Counted from the first letter of the stretch, positions 27,810 to 36,065 are shown. The stretch: 64,000 nt of DNA from Flavisolibacter longurius (GCA_014163555.1 JACJGO010000026.1:1-64000); one strand, 5' to 3'. Numbers and translations: made by a program. Notes: generated by a model from the sequence alone, not told the origin.

Positions 27810-29771
27810 TCATTCCTGCTTTTCTGCTTTCAGGCGTTCTACCTCCTCACCAATCATCTTTTTAATGTCCATTTTTATCTGGTAAAAATTTTCCTGTACC
27901 TGCTGTTGTGCGACGGCAGAAACAGTGGGGATTTCTTTGTAACTGTTCACTTCCTCGTTCAATTTTTTGTGGTCATTAACTATTTCCGAATGGAACATCT
28001 TTAACTTGATTTTCTCGTCCGGGTTGTCAGCCACCAATCCCACAAATTCGCCGGATGAAAGTGCTGCAATTTTGGAAGCTGGTATGGCGCTGTCCAATTG
28101 CTTTGAATGGCTAATGGAAGTATCTGTCCGGTTGATGGAAACGCTTTGCCGGTCCTGCATGATTTTGCCAAACCGTTCCGAAAGCAGTTTTGACGTTTCG
28201 CCCATCACCTGACCGCTGATTATGTTGCCGGTAATATTTACAATTACGTCTGCCTGTTCACGGCCATAATCCTTTTTCAATTGGCTGAAGTCTTGCATCG
28301 CCAATGTAGTGGCTACTTTGTTGCTCCTTGCGGTGGCAATCAGGCTATCAATATTGTTGAAGTAGATAGTCGGAAATTCGTCAAAAATAAGGCTGCATTT
28401 CTGCATCCCTTTCCTGTTTACTTGCCGTACTAACCGGGACACATAAAGCGACAAAACTGCGCCGTAAATCTGTTGCTTTTCAGGGTTGTTTCCCATGCAC
28501 ACAATTTTCGGCTCATTCGGGTTGTTTATGTCCAACGTAAAGTCGTTGCCGGAAAGAACCCAATAAAGCTGCGGCGAAGCCAGACGTGCCATCCCAATCT
28601 TAGCCGATGCTACTTGCCCTTCCAACTGCTCCATAGCGTCGTTCTGGTAAGCGGTTATAAACGGGTTCACCAAGACTTCTATTTCCGGCTGTGTGTTAAG
28701 CACGGGAAACAATTCATCATACTCCGCTTGCATCAGTTCAATGACGTGCGGTAACGTGCAGTACTTCCCATCCTCGTACTTACGCAAAAACCAAATAACA
28801 GCCGTCACAAAATTGATGGGTGACTCCACAAAGAAATCGCCCTGCTTGTTTATCCATTCCCGGTTCAAACCCAACAGAATGGTTCTTGCGCTTTCCGTGG
28901 CGTCGGTAATGTCGTTCATGCTGGACGGATTGAGGGGATTGCAACGGTGTGATACGGTAAGCTTGTCAAAATTGATTACATAGAAAGATGGCTTTTCCGT
29001 ATAGCGATGCCTGTTTCGCTGCAACCAATTGTACACAATTTTGGAAAGGTCATCGTACTTAAAATCGTACACGAACATGGCGAAGCCTTTTTCAATATGC
29101 TGTTTAATAACGTGCTGGATAACGAACCAGCTTTTGCCGGCGCCGGGGGAGCCAATCACCAGCAGGCCACGAAACGGATTGATGACATTAATCCAGCTAT
29201 TCTTTATCCGGCCCTTTAGATTGTACCGGGCAGGGAGGTTAATGGAAAACTCATTTGCGATTAACCGTTCTTCCTGCGGAAAGGTTTCGTTCAGCGAATT
29301 GAATACGTCGTTGCCTATGTTGTAACGAACAAGCCGGCTCAATAAATTTCCACCTGCCAAAAGAAGAAGAAAACCTACTACGGTTATTGCCATGTAAATG
29401 AAAGCAAGCGTTTGCCCAGAATAGGATAATTGCAACGCCGCCTGACTACCAAAATACAGGCCCGCACCAATGAGCAGATAGAGTGTAATAATCCTGGCGT
29501 TTATTTTTTCGTCTTTTTTACCCTGTGCACCCAAGAGGGAAATGACTAATAGACCGAGGGCTATTAGTTTAGATGTTGCAAGCGATTGAAACAATCCGGT
29601 TTGAGAAACGTTTTTCAAAAGCCTGTCGGTAATTTCAGACCGTAAACTCCATTGCTCAAAAGCGGCATAACAGAAATAGTAGAAATGAAGCAGCAACACA
29701 AAAATGCTGGCAAACCTTGTCAGGTCTATTATTTTCCGTAGCCCCTGTTCGTTTTCCCCTGTAACAGACAT
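27810..29771 (-). CDS. VirD4/TraG-type conjugation coupling protein
   Basis: A 653-residue type IV coupling protein. Four N-terminal membrane segments lie in residues 18-150. Walker A is GSPGAGKSWFV (about residue 220) and Walker B is SLIFDEFPTIYFNN (about 465). A downstream TraM-recognition region contains ATARSNKVATTLAMQDFSQL. It would link the relaxosome to a secretion channel at the inner membrane. The gene follows the relaxase gene by 15 nt on the same strand, in the usual MobA-MobB-MobC/TraG order of Bacteroidetes mobile elements. Confidence 0.9.
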   Translation of the reverse strand: MSVTGENEQGLRKIIDLTRFASIFVLLLHFYYFCYAAFEQWSLRSEITDRLLKNVSQTGLFQSLATSKLIALGLLVISLLGAQGKKDEKINARIITLYLLIGAGLYFGSQAALQLSYSGQTLAFIYMAITVVGFLLLLAGGNLLSRLVRYNIGNDVFNSLNETFPQEERLIANEFSINLPARYNLKGRIKNSWINVINPFRGLLVIGSPGAGKSWFVIQHVIKQHIEKGFAMFVYDFKYDDLSKIVYNWLQRNRHRYTEKPSFYVINFDKLTVSHRCNPLNPSSMNDITDATESARTILLGLNREWINKQGDFFVESPINFVTAVIWFLRKYEDGKYCTLPHVIELMQAEYDELFPVLNTQPEIEVLVNPFITAYQNDAMEQLEGQVASAKIGMARLASPQLYWVLSGNDFTLDINNPNEPKIVCMGNNPEKQQIYGAVLSLYVSRLVRQVNRKGMQKCSLIFDEFPTIYFNNIDSLIATARSNKVATTLAMQDFSQLKKDYGREQADVIVNITGNIISGQVMGETSKLLSERFGKIMQDRQSVSINRTDTSISHSKQLDSAIPASKIAALSSGEFVGLVADNPDEKIKLKMFHSEIVNDHKKLNEEVNSYKEIPTVSAVAQQQVQENFYQIKMDIKKMIGEEVERLKAEKQE

Positions 29772-29786
29772 AACATTGCTTTTTGG

Positions 29787-31064
29787 TTAAAGATTGTTGT
29801 CCTTTCGCTTTTTCTTTTTTCGCTTTTTGTTCAGCAGGTTAGCCGGTATATTGTCGTGCTGTTCTTTGGTGGAGAGCAGTGCGTCCAATAGCGAGGTCGC
29901 TTGTGGTTGTGAGTGCCCCTTCTTTGGAAGATGCTCTTGCGTCTTGGTACGCTCCTTAAAGGCATCTACTGAACCGCCTCTCTTTTCATCTTCCTTGTCA
30001 ACTTTGTTTTCTCCCGTTTGTCCTCCCAAACGAGCTTGGATAGCGGCAGCACTATATCCTTTCCCCAAATCGCTGCCGTTAAAGACACATTCGCTTTCGT
30101 TATCAACGTAGGTTAGTCCGTACACCAAGCCGCCAGAATTCTGTCGCAGCACCGTGTAAATATTTTGGGCCTCAAGATTGGTCACAAACGCCTTCATGGT
30201 TACAGCTTTCTTGAGACCTTCATCAATAGCTTCTTTCAGTCGTTGCTTATAGGGTTCTTTTGCAGACTGGTTAAGGAGAAATTTGGTTTCCAGATTTTTT
30301 AGAGTCGGTTGACAATGGATGGTGCTTGCTTTGATAGGTACGCCAATCTGGCTACCCTTGGCGTCCAAAATCCTGTAAGTAAGGCCGCCATTCTTGTAAA
30401 CCCTGCCGCCTTCTTTTCCACGGTCGGCAATAACATTAAACTGACGCAGAGCGGCATTGTATTCCGGCATTGAGGTAAACCGGTAGCCATTGAAAACGGC
30501 AGTGACAACATTGGTGATGGCTCTTTTCGTTTCCTGTTTTCCGTACAAGGCTTTTTCAATTTTCACAGAGGCTGTCGCATGGTTGTTTTGCTTTTGCCGC
30601 TGTGCTTTTACCAAACCAAAAATTTGCTCCAATTCTTTCCTCGCTTTCTCTGATTGATTGCGGCCAAGGTTGTGGGTATTAATCCGGCTACCATTGTGGC
30701 GAATGGTATTGCTGACTATGTGAATGTGCGGATGGCCGGCGTCCTCGTGTTTGTAAACCAGGAAAGGCTGTTCGCCAAAACCTACCTTTTCCATGTAGGC
30801 ATTTGCCAGTTCCGTCAACCTGCCGTCCGATAGCTTTTCGGATGGGTCCAAATTGAGGGAGATGTGAATGGTCTTTGTTGCTGCCCTTTCGTTTAACTCA
30901 TTCAACCGCCTGAAGCCATCCAGCTTTTGGTGGAAATTCATCTCGTGTGCTTCTCGTAGATAATTGGATGCCTGCAGGCACACCGCTTTGCCCTGTTGTA
31001 CTTTAGCCTCGTTATAATTCAAGGCCGCTTCTATCATTTTCGGGAAAGTTATTTTTGCGACCAT
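29787..31064 (-). CDS. Relaxase / mobilization nuclease (MobB-like)
   Basis: A 425-residue MOBP-type relaxase. The metal-binding histidine triad is in GHPHIHIVSNT. The candidate nicking Tyr lies near the N-terminus in ALNYNEAK, and ASNYLREAHEMN is nearby. The C-terminal third is charged and low-complexity, ending in a poly-lysine tail (KKRKKKKRKDN). I chose ATG 31064 (MVAKITFPKMIEAALNY), which overlaps the MobA-like gene by 16 nt. The longer frame to 31151 lies inside that gene. It nicks the transfer origin, probably at the inverted repeats around 31518-31577. Confidence 0.9.
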   Translation of the reverse strand: MVAKITFPKMIEAALNYNEAKVQQGKAVCLQASNYLREAHEMNFHQKLDGFRRLNELNERAATKTIHISLNLDPSEKLSDGRLTELANAYMEKVGFGEQPFLVYKHEDAGHPHIHIVSNTIRHNGSRINTHNLGRNQSEKARKELEQIFGLVKAQRQKQNNHATASVKIEKALYGKQETKRAITNVVTAVFNGYRFTSMPEYNAALRQFNVIADRGKEGGRVYKNGGLTYRILDAKGSQIGVPIKASTIHCQPTLKNLETKFLLNQSAKEPYKQRLKEAIDEGLKKAVTMKAFVTNLEAQNIYTVLRQNSGGLVYGLTYVDNESECVFNGSDLGKGYSAAAIQARLGGQTGENKVDKEDEKRGGSVDAFKERTKTQEHLPKKGHSQPQATSLLDALLSTKEQHDNIPANLLNKKRKKKKRKDNNL

Positions 31065-31444
31065 TGTTCGTAAACTTGGTTCATTCGTAAACGGATTTCT
31101 TCGACTTTGCCAACCAGCGCTTTTTGCAAGCCATCGTATTGCGTCAGCCAACTTCTAAACTCAGGTATCTTGTCAAGAATATGCAGCTTGTGTACGGCCT
31201 GATTAAAATTGTTGCCAATACCGTTCAATTCTTTTTTCAACCCCAACATCTCTTTCAGAAAGTCATCAGCCGATTTATTCCGGTAAGCGACAACAACTGG
31301 TTGTTGAAGCGCCACTTTTCGCAAATAGCTGCTAACGTTTTTTTCGGTGGTTTGTCGCTGATACCTGACGACCGTAGCCAATTCATCATCGTTCATCCTG
31401 GTTTTTACAAAGTGCTTGCGCACTTCCTTCGCCTCTTTCTTCAT
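31049..31444 (-). CDS. MobA/MobC-like relaxosome accessory protein
   Basis: A 131-residue basic protein with a ribbon-helix-helix-like N-terminus (VKTRMNDDELATVVRYQRQT, VSSYLRKVAL) and the MobC-family helix KEMLGLKKELNGIGNNFNQA. It probably binds the origin of transfer beside the relaxase. It directly follows (in transcription) the inverted-repeat region I read as oriT. Confidence 0.85.
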   Translation of the reverse strand: MKKEAKEVRKHFVKTRMNDDELATVVRYQRQTTEKNVSSYLRKVALQQPVVVAYRNKSADDFLKEMLGLKKELNGIGNNFNQAVHKLHILDKIPEFRSWLTQYDGLQKALVGKVEEIRLRMNQVYEQWSQK

Positions 31445-31517
31445 TGCATTTTTATTTTTCTTTACCTGCTTTTTTTGCCTTCATCTCTCGCCATCCCGAA
31501 ACGACTTCGGAGTGAAG

Positions 31518-31577
31518 GGCAAGATGCCCCAAACGTGGCACGTTTGTACATCTTGCCGTGTGCAAGAAGCGGCACAC
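31518..31577. other. Probable origin of transfer (oriT): nested inverted repeats
   Basis: Three inverted repeats are packed in 60 nt. The outer pair is GGCAAGATG (31518-31526) with CATCTTGCC (31549-31557). The inner pair is CAAACGTG (31530-31537) with CACGTTTG (31539-31546). The adjacent pair is GTGTGC (31558-31563) with GCACAC (31572-31577). The position immediately upstream of the mobA-mobB operon is where oriT lies in mobilizable elements of this phylum. The nick site cannot be fixed from sequence alone. Confidence 0.6.
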
Positions 31578-31760
31578 TGATGCCTTGGTAAAGCGCAGTG
31601 GTTTAAGGATGTTTTGAAAATGAAATTGGGTCTTAACAAAAGCATTTTAAATCAGTTCGCTGGTGATGTCTAAATACTATACCACTTCGCCCTTTTGCCT
31701 GGTCAAAATATAGCCAGCTAAAAAATAGTTACCGGCGGATAATTCTTAAGAAGTGGCGAA

Positions 31761-31788
31761 CAAAAAAAGGGGCTTTACAGCAGCCCCT
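31761..31788 (-). terminator. Intrinsic terminator of radC
   Basis: A stem AGGGGCT (31768-31774) with AGCCCCT (31782-31788), followed on the minus strand by a run of seven T. It overlaps the last codons of the RadC-like gene. Confidence 0.8.
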
Positions 31789-32245
31789 CGTCAGCAAAAG
31801 AATAATACCCTTCCGTGGAAAGTATGATGTGGTCAAGCACTTTTATGTCATGGTACTTTGCCGCTTCTTTAATCTTCATTGTCAGTTCCTCATCGGTACG
31901 GCTCGGGGTGAGGTTTCCTGATGGATGATTGTGGCTTAATACCAATCCTACCGAGAGCGATTTAAGAGCCGCTGCTAAAATCAGCCTTGGGTCGGCTACG
32001 GTGCCCGTAATTCCACCCATTGAGGCCTCGTAAAGACCTTTAACTCTTGAAGAACGGTCAAGCAGTAAAACTTTAAACTCTTCCTGCAAGTCCATTTTAG
32101 CATCGTGCCATAGGTTTAAAAGAAGTTCGTAACAGTCTTTTGAGGTGGTAATTATAGGCCGTTCGGATGCCTTTATTTTGGTCCTGTAAACCAGTTCAAC
32201 TTCGGCCACTTTTGTCCAATCCGGTTTGTTGTTTGTCTGTTCCAT
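31775..32245 (-). CDS. RadC-like JAB domain protein
   Basis: A 156-residue protein with the JAMM metal motif H105-x-H107...S115-x-x-D118 (SHNHPSGNLTPSRTDEE). The core matches RadC but there is no N-terminal helix-hairpin-helix domain, as is usual for the short RadC copies found on plasmids and ICEs. Its biochemical role is unresolved. Upstream lies copy A of the structured element (32308-32383), whose core starts 76 nt before the initiation codon. Confidence 0.9.
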   Translation of the reverse strand: MEQTNNKPDWTKVAEVELVYRTKIKASERPIITTSKDCYELLLNLWHDAKMDLQEEFKVLLLDRSSRVKGLYEASMGGITGTVADPRLILAAALKSLSVGLVLSHNHPSGNLTPSRTDEELTMKIKEAAKYHDIKVLDHIILSTEGYYSFADEGLL

Positions 32246-32307
32246 AAATCCTTCTTTTTAGGTGTTAAGAATTAATTACAGAACAGAACCCGCTTTCCGG
32301 CAATAAA

Positions 32308-32383
32308 GGCCATGAAGCAACGGAATAAATGGTGTCTTTAGCGGTGCGGGAAATGCTTTGTTTTATGCCGGAATTTCATGGCC
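32308..32383 (-). ncRNA. Structured leader-like element, copy A
   Basis: A 50-nt core (32321-32370) starts CGGAATAAAT and ends TTTTATGCCG, the two ends being nearly complementary (8 of 10). It is flanked, after 4 nt on each side, by a 9-bp outer stem (32308-32316 with 32375-32383). A further 11-bp stem (32291-32301 with 32393-32403) surrounds it. Copy B at 35942-36015 has the same geometry with a different outer-stem sequence. The strand is assigned from the fixed 76-nt distance to the radC start. It could instead be a DNA site for a dimeric regulator. Confidence 0.5.
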
Positions 32384-32471
32384 GCTTCAGCCGCCGGAAA
32401 GCGAACTTTGTGGGAGGAATTAGTGAGTAGAAAACAGTGTTTGAGTTATCTTCCCAAAGAAAAACTTTACA

Positions 32472-33545
32472 ATGTCACTATGCAGGTTGTGCAAACAAGA
32501 AGAAGCCACAAAGAAGAATTCTCACATTTTGCCCCATTTTTTGATTAAGACAGCTATCAATAAAGGTGGCAGCAAGCAAAGGGATTATGAGCTAACCTTT
32601 TCTTTCTCCCAGGATGAATTTGCAGACCTGTATTTTGGTAGGAATATTACATTGGAAACTATTGAACAGTATAAGGGTAGAGAGCTAACAGGCGAGGAAT
32701 TGGAGCAGCAAAATCCGTTTGCACAAGATTATTTGTTTTGCCCGTCTTGCGAAGTTTATTTTGGTCTCTTGGAAGACTATTATTCCAAAGAAGTTTATCA
32801 AAAGCTGTTAGCCGGAAGCTTTGGTCAAATCTTTCCAACGGGAGAAGTGCAACTGGCAACGTCGGAGAAGGTTTCAACACCACTTGTTCTTCTACACGTT
32901 TACTCCATTTTCTTTCGCTGTTCTGTGGCTGGTTATCACGGCTTTCAAATGAATTATTTTGAGCGGAAATTAAGAAAGGTTTTGCTGCATTATAAGGAAA
33001 AGGACACCGATGCTATACTGTCGAAACTGGAGCTGGAAAGCAATGACTTTACTTTTTTTCCTTTCATCAATACTTTTGCAGCCCCACCCGCAGACGATGT
33101 TACCAAAAATTTTGTCACCATTTTACATTCGGAGAAACCTTTTTTCGTTTATCTCAATAATGTCACGTTTCATCTCTATACCAAACGTTCACATGTCGGT
33201 AAAACAAAAGAGTTTTTTTATGGCATGACCGACCTAATAGATGCAAATAAATGCGCCAATTCTCTTGACAAACCTTTTCGAGTAGTTCTTTTTAACGAAG
33301 CACAACTCAACCGCATTTTATCAATTGCTTATGAGGGCATGGCTAAAAGGCAGATGAAGTTTTTGAAATCAGCTTTTCGTAAGGTGCATCAACGCATCTT
33401 TTTCACCAGCCCTAATGAAGATTTGACAAACTTTTTTATTCATACGCTTGTGACACAAGATGCACCTCAAGGGGACCGGTATGGAAAAGAGTTTGTGGCG
33501 AAGGCTATGTACACGGTACTAAAAGCGTACTATCAAATCCCATAG
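32472..33545 (+). CDS. Hypothetical protein with HNH-like zinc-binding N-terminus
   Basis: A 357-residue protein, not a named family to me. It begins MSLCRLCKQEEATKKNSHIL and continues to a second CxxC (FCPSCEVYFG, about residue 93). The C-x-x-C...S-H-I-x-P...C-x-x-C layout resembles HNH/treble-clef endonucleases. The rest is alpha/beta with a helical C-terminus. It is the only plus-strand gene in the mobilization region, has its own terminator, and is therefore likely a cargo gene. A nuclease or defence role is inference only. Confidence 0.55.
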   Translation: MSLCRLCKQEEATKKNSHILPHFLIKTAINKGGSKQRDYELTFSFSQDEFADLYFGRNITLETIEQYKGRELTGEELEQQNPFAQDYLFCPSCEVYFGLLEDYYSKEVYQKLLAGSFGQIFPTGEVQLATSEKVSTPLVLLHVYSIFFRCSVAGYHGFQMNYFERKLRKVLLHYKEKDTDAILSKLELESNDFTFFPFINTFAAPPADDVTKNFVTILHSEKPFFVYLNNVTFHLYTKRSHVGKTKEFFYGMTDLIDANKCANSLDKPFRVVLFNEAQLNRILSIAYEGMAKRQMKFLKSAFRKVHQRIFFTSPNEDLTNFFIHTLVTQDAPQGDRYGKEFVAKAMYTVLKAYYQIP

Positions 33546-33616
33546 GAGTTATTGAATGAGTTAGAAATCGACAATCTTCAGGCTTTCTCTTTTTTAATAA
33601 CCTAAAGAACAACAAA

Positions 33617-33641
33617 GCCGCCCGTAGGGCGGCGATTTTTT
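33617..33641. terminator. Intrinsic terminator, probably bidirectional
   Basis: A 7-bp GC stem GCCGCCC (33617-33623) with GGGCGGC (33627-33633) has a 3-nt loop and is followed by T6 on the plus strand. It serves the HNH-like gene and may also end the convergent MutS-domain gene. Confidence 0.85.
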
Positions 33642-33660
33642 CAAAAAATGCGTATCAGTA

Positions 33661-33975
33661 TTACTCAGAAAACAACCCTGTAACACCCCGTTTCATCGGG
33701 CCCGCTTTTGGCGCTTCTAACTGGTCACAAATGGCAACTTTATAGCCAGCCTTTACCAACTTATGCAAAGCCGTGTCAAGTGTGTAGTGCGGCAGCGATG
33801 CGCCGGCTTTAATATCAGGGTCTTGTTCTGTTAGCGCCAATGTAGTTCCGAGGATGCGGGAAACCGTTTCGGCGTCTTCGTTGAACGTTGCATAAAAGTC
33901 GCCTACACGAAAGAGAAGAACGGCTTCTTTGTATTTTGCTTTGATGGCAAAGTATTGTTGCAATAGCGTTGTCAT
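33661..33975 (-). CDS. Stand-alone MutS domain I protein
   Basis: A 104-residue protein that aligns with the N-terminal mismatch-recognition domain of MutS. YFAIKAKYKEAVLLFRVGDFY matches the start and SLPHYTLDTALHKLVKAGYKV with AICDQLEAPK the end of that domain. The Phe-x-Glu mismatch-reading motif is altered. MutS has GDFYELF and here it is GDFYATF, so the Glu is lost. All later MutS domains (connector, lever, ATPase) are absent. Such single-domain proteins occur on Bacteroidetes mobile elements, and their function is unknown. Confidence 0.8.
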   Translation of the reverse strand: MTTLLQQYFAIKAKYKEAVLLFRVGDFYATFNEDAETVSRILGTTLALTEQDPDIKAGASLPHYTLDTALHKLVKAGYKVAICDQLEAPKAGPMKRGVTGLFSE

Positions 33976-33995
33976 AGTAAAAATTTTAGGAAATG

Positions 33996-34020
33996 AAGGA
34001 AGGCCGTAGCCTTCCTTTTT
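33996..34020. terminator. Hairpin terminator after the DUF932 gene
   Basis: A 9-bp stem AAGGAAGGC (33996-34004) with its complement (34009-34017) has a 4-nt loop. T residues follow on the plus strand and a weaker T-rich run follows on the minus strand. It lies just past the DUF932 stop codon. Confidence 0.6.
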
Positions 34021-34029
34021 CCGGTTGAT

Positions 34030-35091
34030 TTAATTGAGAAATAAAGCATCTCCACCTTTTGCGGCAAAGTCCGTACAAAGTGCAAACGCTTTTTGCGTTT
34101 TTGTCTGCGCCGTTCCGCCGTACATTAACGACTTTAGTTTGGCTTCATCGTCTTTGTATGACTTGACGTTTTGGAAGTAGCCGGTTAGCGCATTGTAAGC
34201 GCCGAAAACCGTTCCTTTTGTCGTCTCCGTTTTTTGCGTTGGGCTGGTTAAATTGTATTCGTAAACAGCGTCACACAGGTTTGAAAACCGGGATGAAATT
34301 TCATCCTCATTTCCGGCTTGTACCTTTTGCAAAACTTCCTTGTTTGGCGTCAGGGCAAGGATAATAAGTTTGCGCACTTCTTTGTCAGTTATCCGCACCT
34401 TCGCCCAATGGTTGAAAATGGCTTCCATTTGCTGCGACAATCCGTTGCTAATGCCCATCACTTTATGCGCTTCCTCCAATCGCTCCTTTGCATTCGCCGT
34501 GTGACGGATTTTAATGGCGTTGCTGCTATTTTTAAGCGCAGCGTTTAAGGTGTTGTTGCAAACAATGCGAACCGGCGTAAAAGCGGCTGTTATGCTACCA
34601 AAACCATCGTGTGAAGTCGTGAGGAAAAGGAACTTTTCAATTAGGTCATCATTGGCCACCTTAATGTAACCCGGTAATTTGGCCGTGATGAAAATGCGTT
34701 CACCTTTTCCAAGTGCACCGGCTGTTTCGTACTGGATGCCGTCGCCGCCAACGATGGCGTCAAAGAAGGCAAAAGCGTCCACGTTTTGCACCACTTCATA
34801 ATCCCTACCGACTACACCCAAAACCGCCTCATTGTCCGTGCGAATAGTGGCGTGATAATTCGGCACAAGAATGTTCGGTGCAATGGTGTCGGCATTGCCA
34901 AACAAATTTTGGTTGTCGTAAGTAAACAGTTTACGTTTCTCTACCCGGTAGTTAAGTCCGGCGGCCTCCAATGCTTCCCGGCTGGTGGGGTAGCCCTGCA
35001 CAATTTGCCCCAACCCGTGCCAGGCTTTTTCTTTCACGGAAAAGAAGCTGTGTTTGCCGGTTTGCTCGTTGAAATTGATGTTATGCGCCAT
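34030..35091 (-). CDS. DUF932 (phage/plasmid-like) protein
   Basis: A 353-residue DUF932 protein. Family marks are AWHGLGQIVQGYPTSREALEAA, DNEAVLGVVGRDYEVVQN, AFAFFDAIVGG, TTSHDGFGSITAAFTPVRIVC and the Cys-Asn-Asn (VCNNTLNAAL) segment. These proteins are common on plasmids and ICEs, and their role is unknown. It is transcribed with, or just after, the ssb gene, although a terminator lies between them. Confidence 0.9.
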   Translation of the reverse strand: MAHNINFNEQTGKHSFFSVKEKAWHGLGQIVQGYPTSREALEAAGLNYRVEKRKLFTYDNQNLFGNADTIAPNILVPNYHATIRTDNEAVLGVVGRDYEVVQNVDAFAFFDAIVGGDGIQYETAGALGKGERIFITAKLPGYIKVANDDLIEKFLFLTTSHDGFGSITAAFTPVRIVCNNTLNAALKNSSNAIKIRHTANAKERLEEAHKVMGISNGLSQQMEAIFNHWAKVRITDKEVRKLIILALTPNKEVLQKVQAGNEDEISSRFSNLCDAVYEYNLTSPTQKTETTKGTVFGAYNALTGYFQNVKSYKDDEAKLKSLMYGGTAQTKTQKAFALCTDFAAKGGDALFLN

Positions 35092-35166
35092 AGTGTGTTA
35101 CCCAGCTTTAATTTCTATCCCGCAGGCGGTACTGCTGCGGCTTTTGTTGATTAATAAAAGATGTGG

Positions 35167-35193
35167 AAAAGCATCCCGCAGTTTGCGGGATGC
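35167..35193 (-). terminator. Intrinsic terminator of ssb
   Basis: A perfect 10-bp stem GCATCCCGCA (35171-35180) with its complement (35184-35193) has a 3-nt loop, followed on the minus strand by TTTT. It sits 8 nt past the SSB stop codon. Confidence 0.85.
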
Positions 35194-35201
35194 AATTGGG
35201 T

Positions 35202-35582
35202 TTAGAAGGGTACACCATCATCCGGTAATGTAGTTTCCGCTGCTCCGGCGGGTCGGCCAATAACCTCCACCTCTTTGGGCTTTGCTAAAAACTTGATGTT
35301 GCTCACATGGCAGTTCAGCGAAGCCCTTGGCTCTCCAGCCTTGCTCACATAAGGCGTTACGTAAATACGGCCGTCAAGTTCCAGCAATGTGCCTTTGGTG
35401 AGGTACTGTGCAACCTTCTCACTAATCCAGTAAGAACAGTTGCAATAGGTGGTTACTTTCACCCTTTCACCGCCTTTGGGTTTGTAGCTGTCGTTAATGG
35501 CTACCGAAAAGTTTACCACTTTCCGTTCGTCTTTCGTTGTGTTCACCGTAGCATCTGCGGTAAGTCGTCCTGTGATTGTCAT
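35202..35582 (-). CDS. ssb: Single-stranded DNA-binding protein
   Basis: A 126-residue SSB with an OB-fold (MTITGRLTADATVNTTKDER, VVNFSVAINDSYK, LLELDGRIYVTPYVSKAGEP) and an acidic C-terminal tip LPDDGVPF, the usual partner-binding tail. It probably protects single-stranded DNA of the element during transfer. The frame runs further upstream to 35654, but that part overlaps the GIY-YIG gene and precedes a clean SSB start, so I chose ATG 35582. Confidence 0.92.
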   Translation of the reverse strand: MTITGRLTADATVNTTKDERKVVNFSVAINDSYKPKGGERVKVTTYCNCSYWISEKVAQYLTKGTLLELDGRIYVTPYVSKAGEPRASLNCHVSNIKFLAKPKEVEVIGRPAGAAETTLPDDGVPF

Positions 35583-35620
35583 AACTGTATGTTTTAAAGT
35601 GAATGAATAAGAAAATGGGA

Positions 35621-35878
35621 TTAATGCTTTGCACCGCAAACCGGGCAAAAGCAACGGGCCTTTTTATAGTTTTTCAGTTTGCGTTCAAAATGCCGGTCGC
35701 CTTCCTTCCAAACCCGTACAACTTCCCAATCAATACCGGCCCGGTTCAGAGCGGCCAATAGTTTTGCACCTGCACCGGATTTGTGTTTTTTGATGCGCTG
35801 CGGAAGATTGCGCTCTACAAAACCGAGGTAGTGTTCGGCATGATGAAGTTTCGTTTTGAAGTGTATCAGATAAACCAT
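35621..35878 (-). CDS. GIY-YIG domain protein
   Basis: An 85-residue protein with the GIY-YIG nuclease fold in minimal form. VYLIHF stands for the GIY strand, HYLGFVE for the YIG strand, and RIKKHKSGAGAK supplies the conserved Arg/Lys. The C-terminus has CFCPVC, a possible zinc site. Its stop codon lies 38 nt before the ssb start. Copy B of the structured element lies upstream, its core again 76 nt from the start codon. Confidence 0.75.
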   Translation of the reverse strand: MVYLIHFKTKLHHAEHYLGFVERNLPQRIKKHKSGAGAKLLAALNRAGIDWEVVRVWKEGDRHFERKLKNYKKARCFCPVCGAKH

Positions 35879-35941
35879 AAAACAGCTTTTAAAAGAAAAA
35901 GGGAAAAAAGAAAGCTGTTTGAAAGCGAGGCTGCACAGGAA

Positions 35942-36015
35942 GCCAAAAGGAAACGGAATAAATAGTGTCTTGTGACTTGTTGGAAAAACCTTGTTTTATG
36001 CCGTAGTCTTTTGGC
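35942..36015 (-). ncRNA. Structured leader-like element, copy B
   Basis: A 50-nt core (35954-36003) is identical to copy A at both 10-nt ends and about 39 of 50 overall. Four-nt spacers separate it from an 8-bp outer stem (35942-35949 with 36008-36015). Compared with copy A, three stem positions differ by paired (compensatory) changes. It could be a leader RNA of the GIY-YIG/ssb transcription unit or a protein-binding site. Confidence 0.5.
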
Positions 36016-36033
36016 GCTTTAGGGGTGTCTATA

Positions 36034-36065
36034 AGAGGCAGCCGATAGCTTTGCGCCTCTTTTTT
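36034..36065 (+). terminator. Possible intrinsic terminator on the plus strand
   Basis: A 6-bp stem AGAGGC (36034-36039) with GCCTCT (36055-36060), followed by T6. No plus-strand gene lies upstream, so it may end an unannotated transcript that passes through structured element copy B. Confidence 0.4.
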
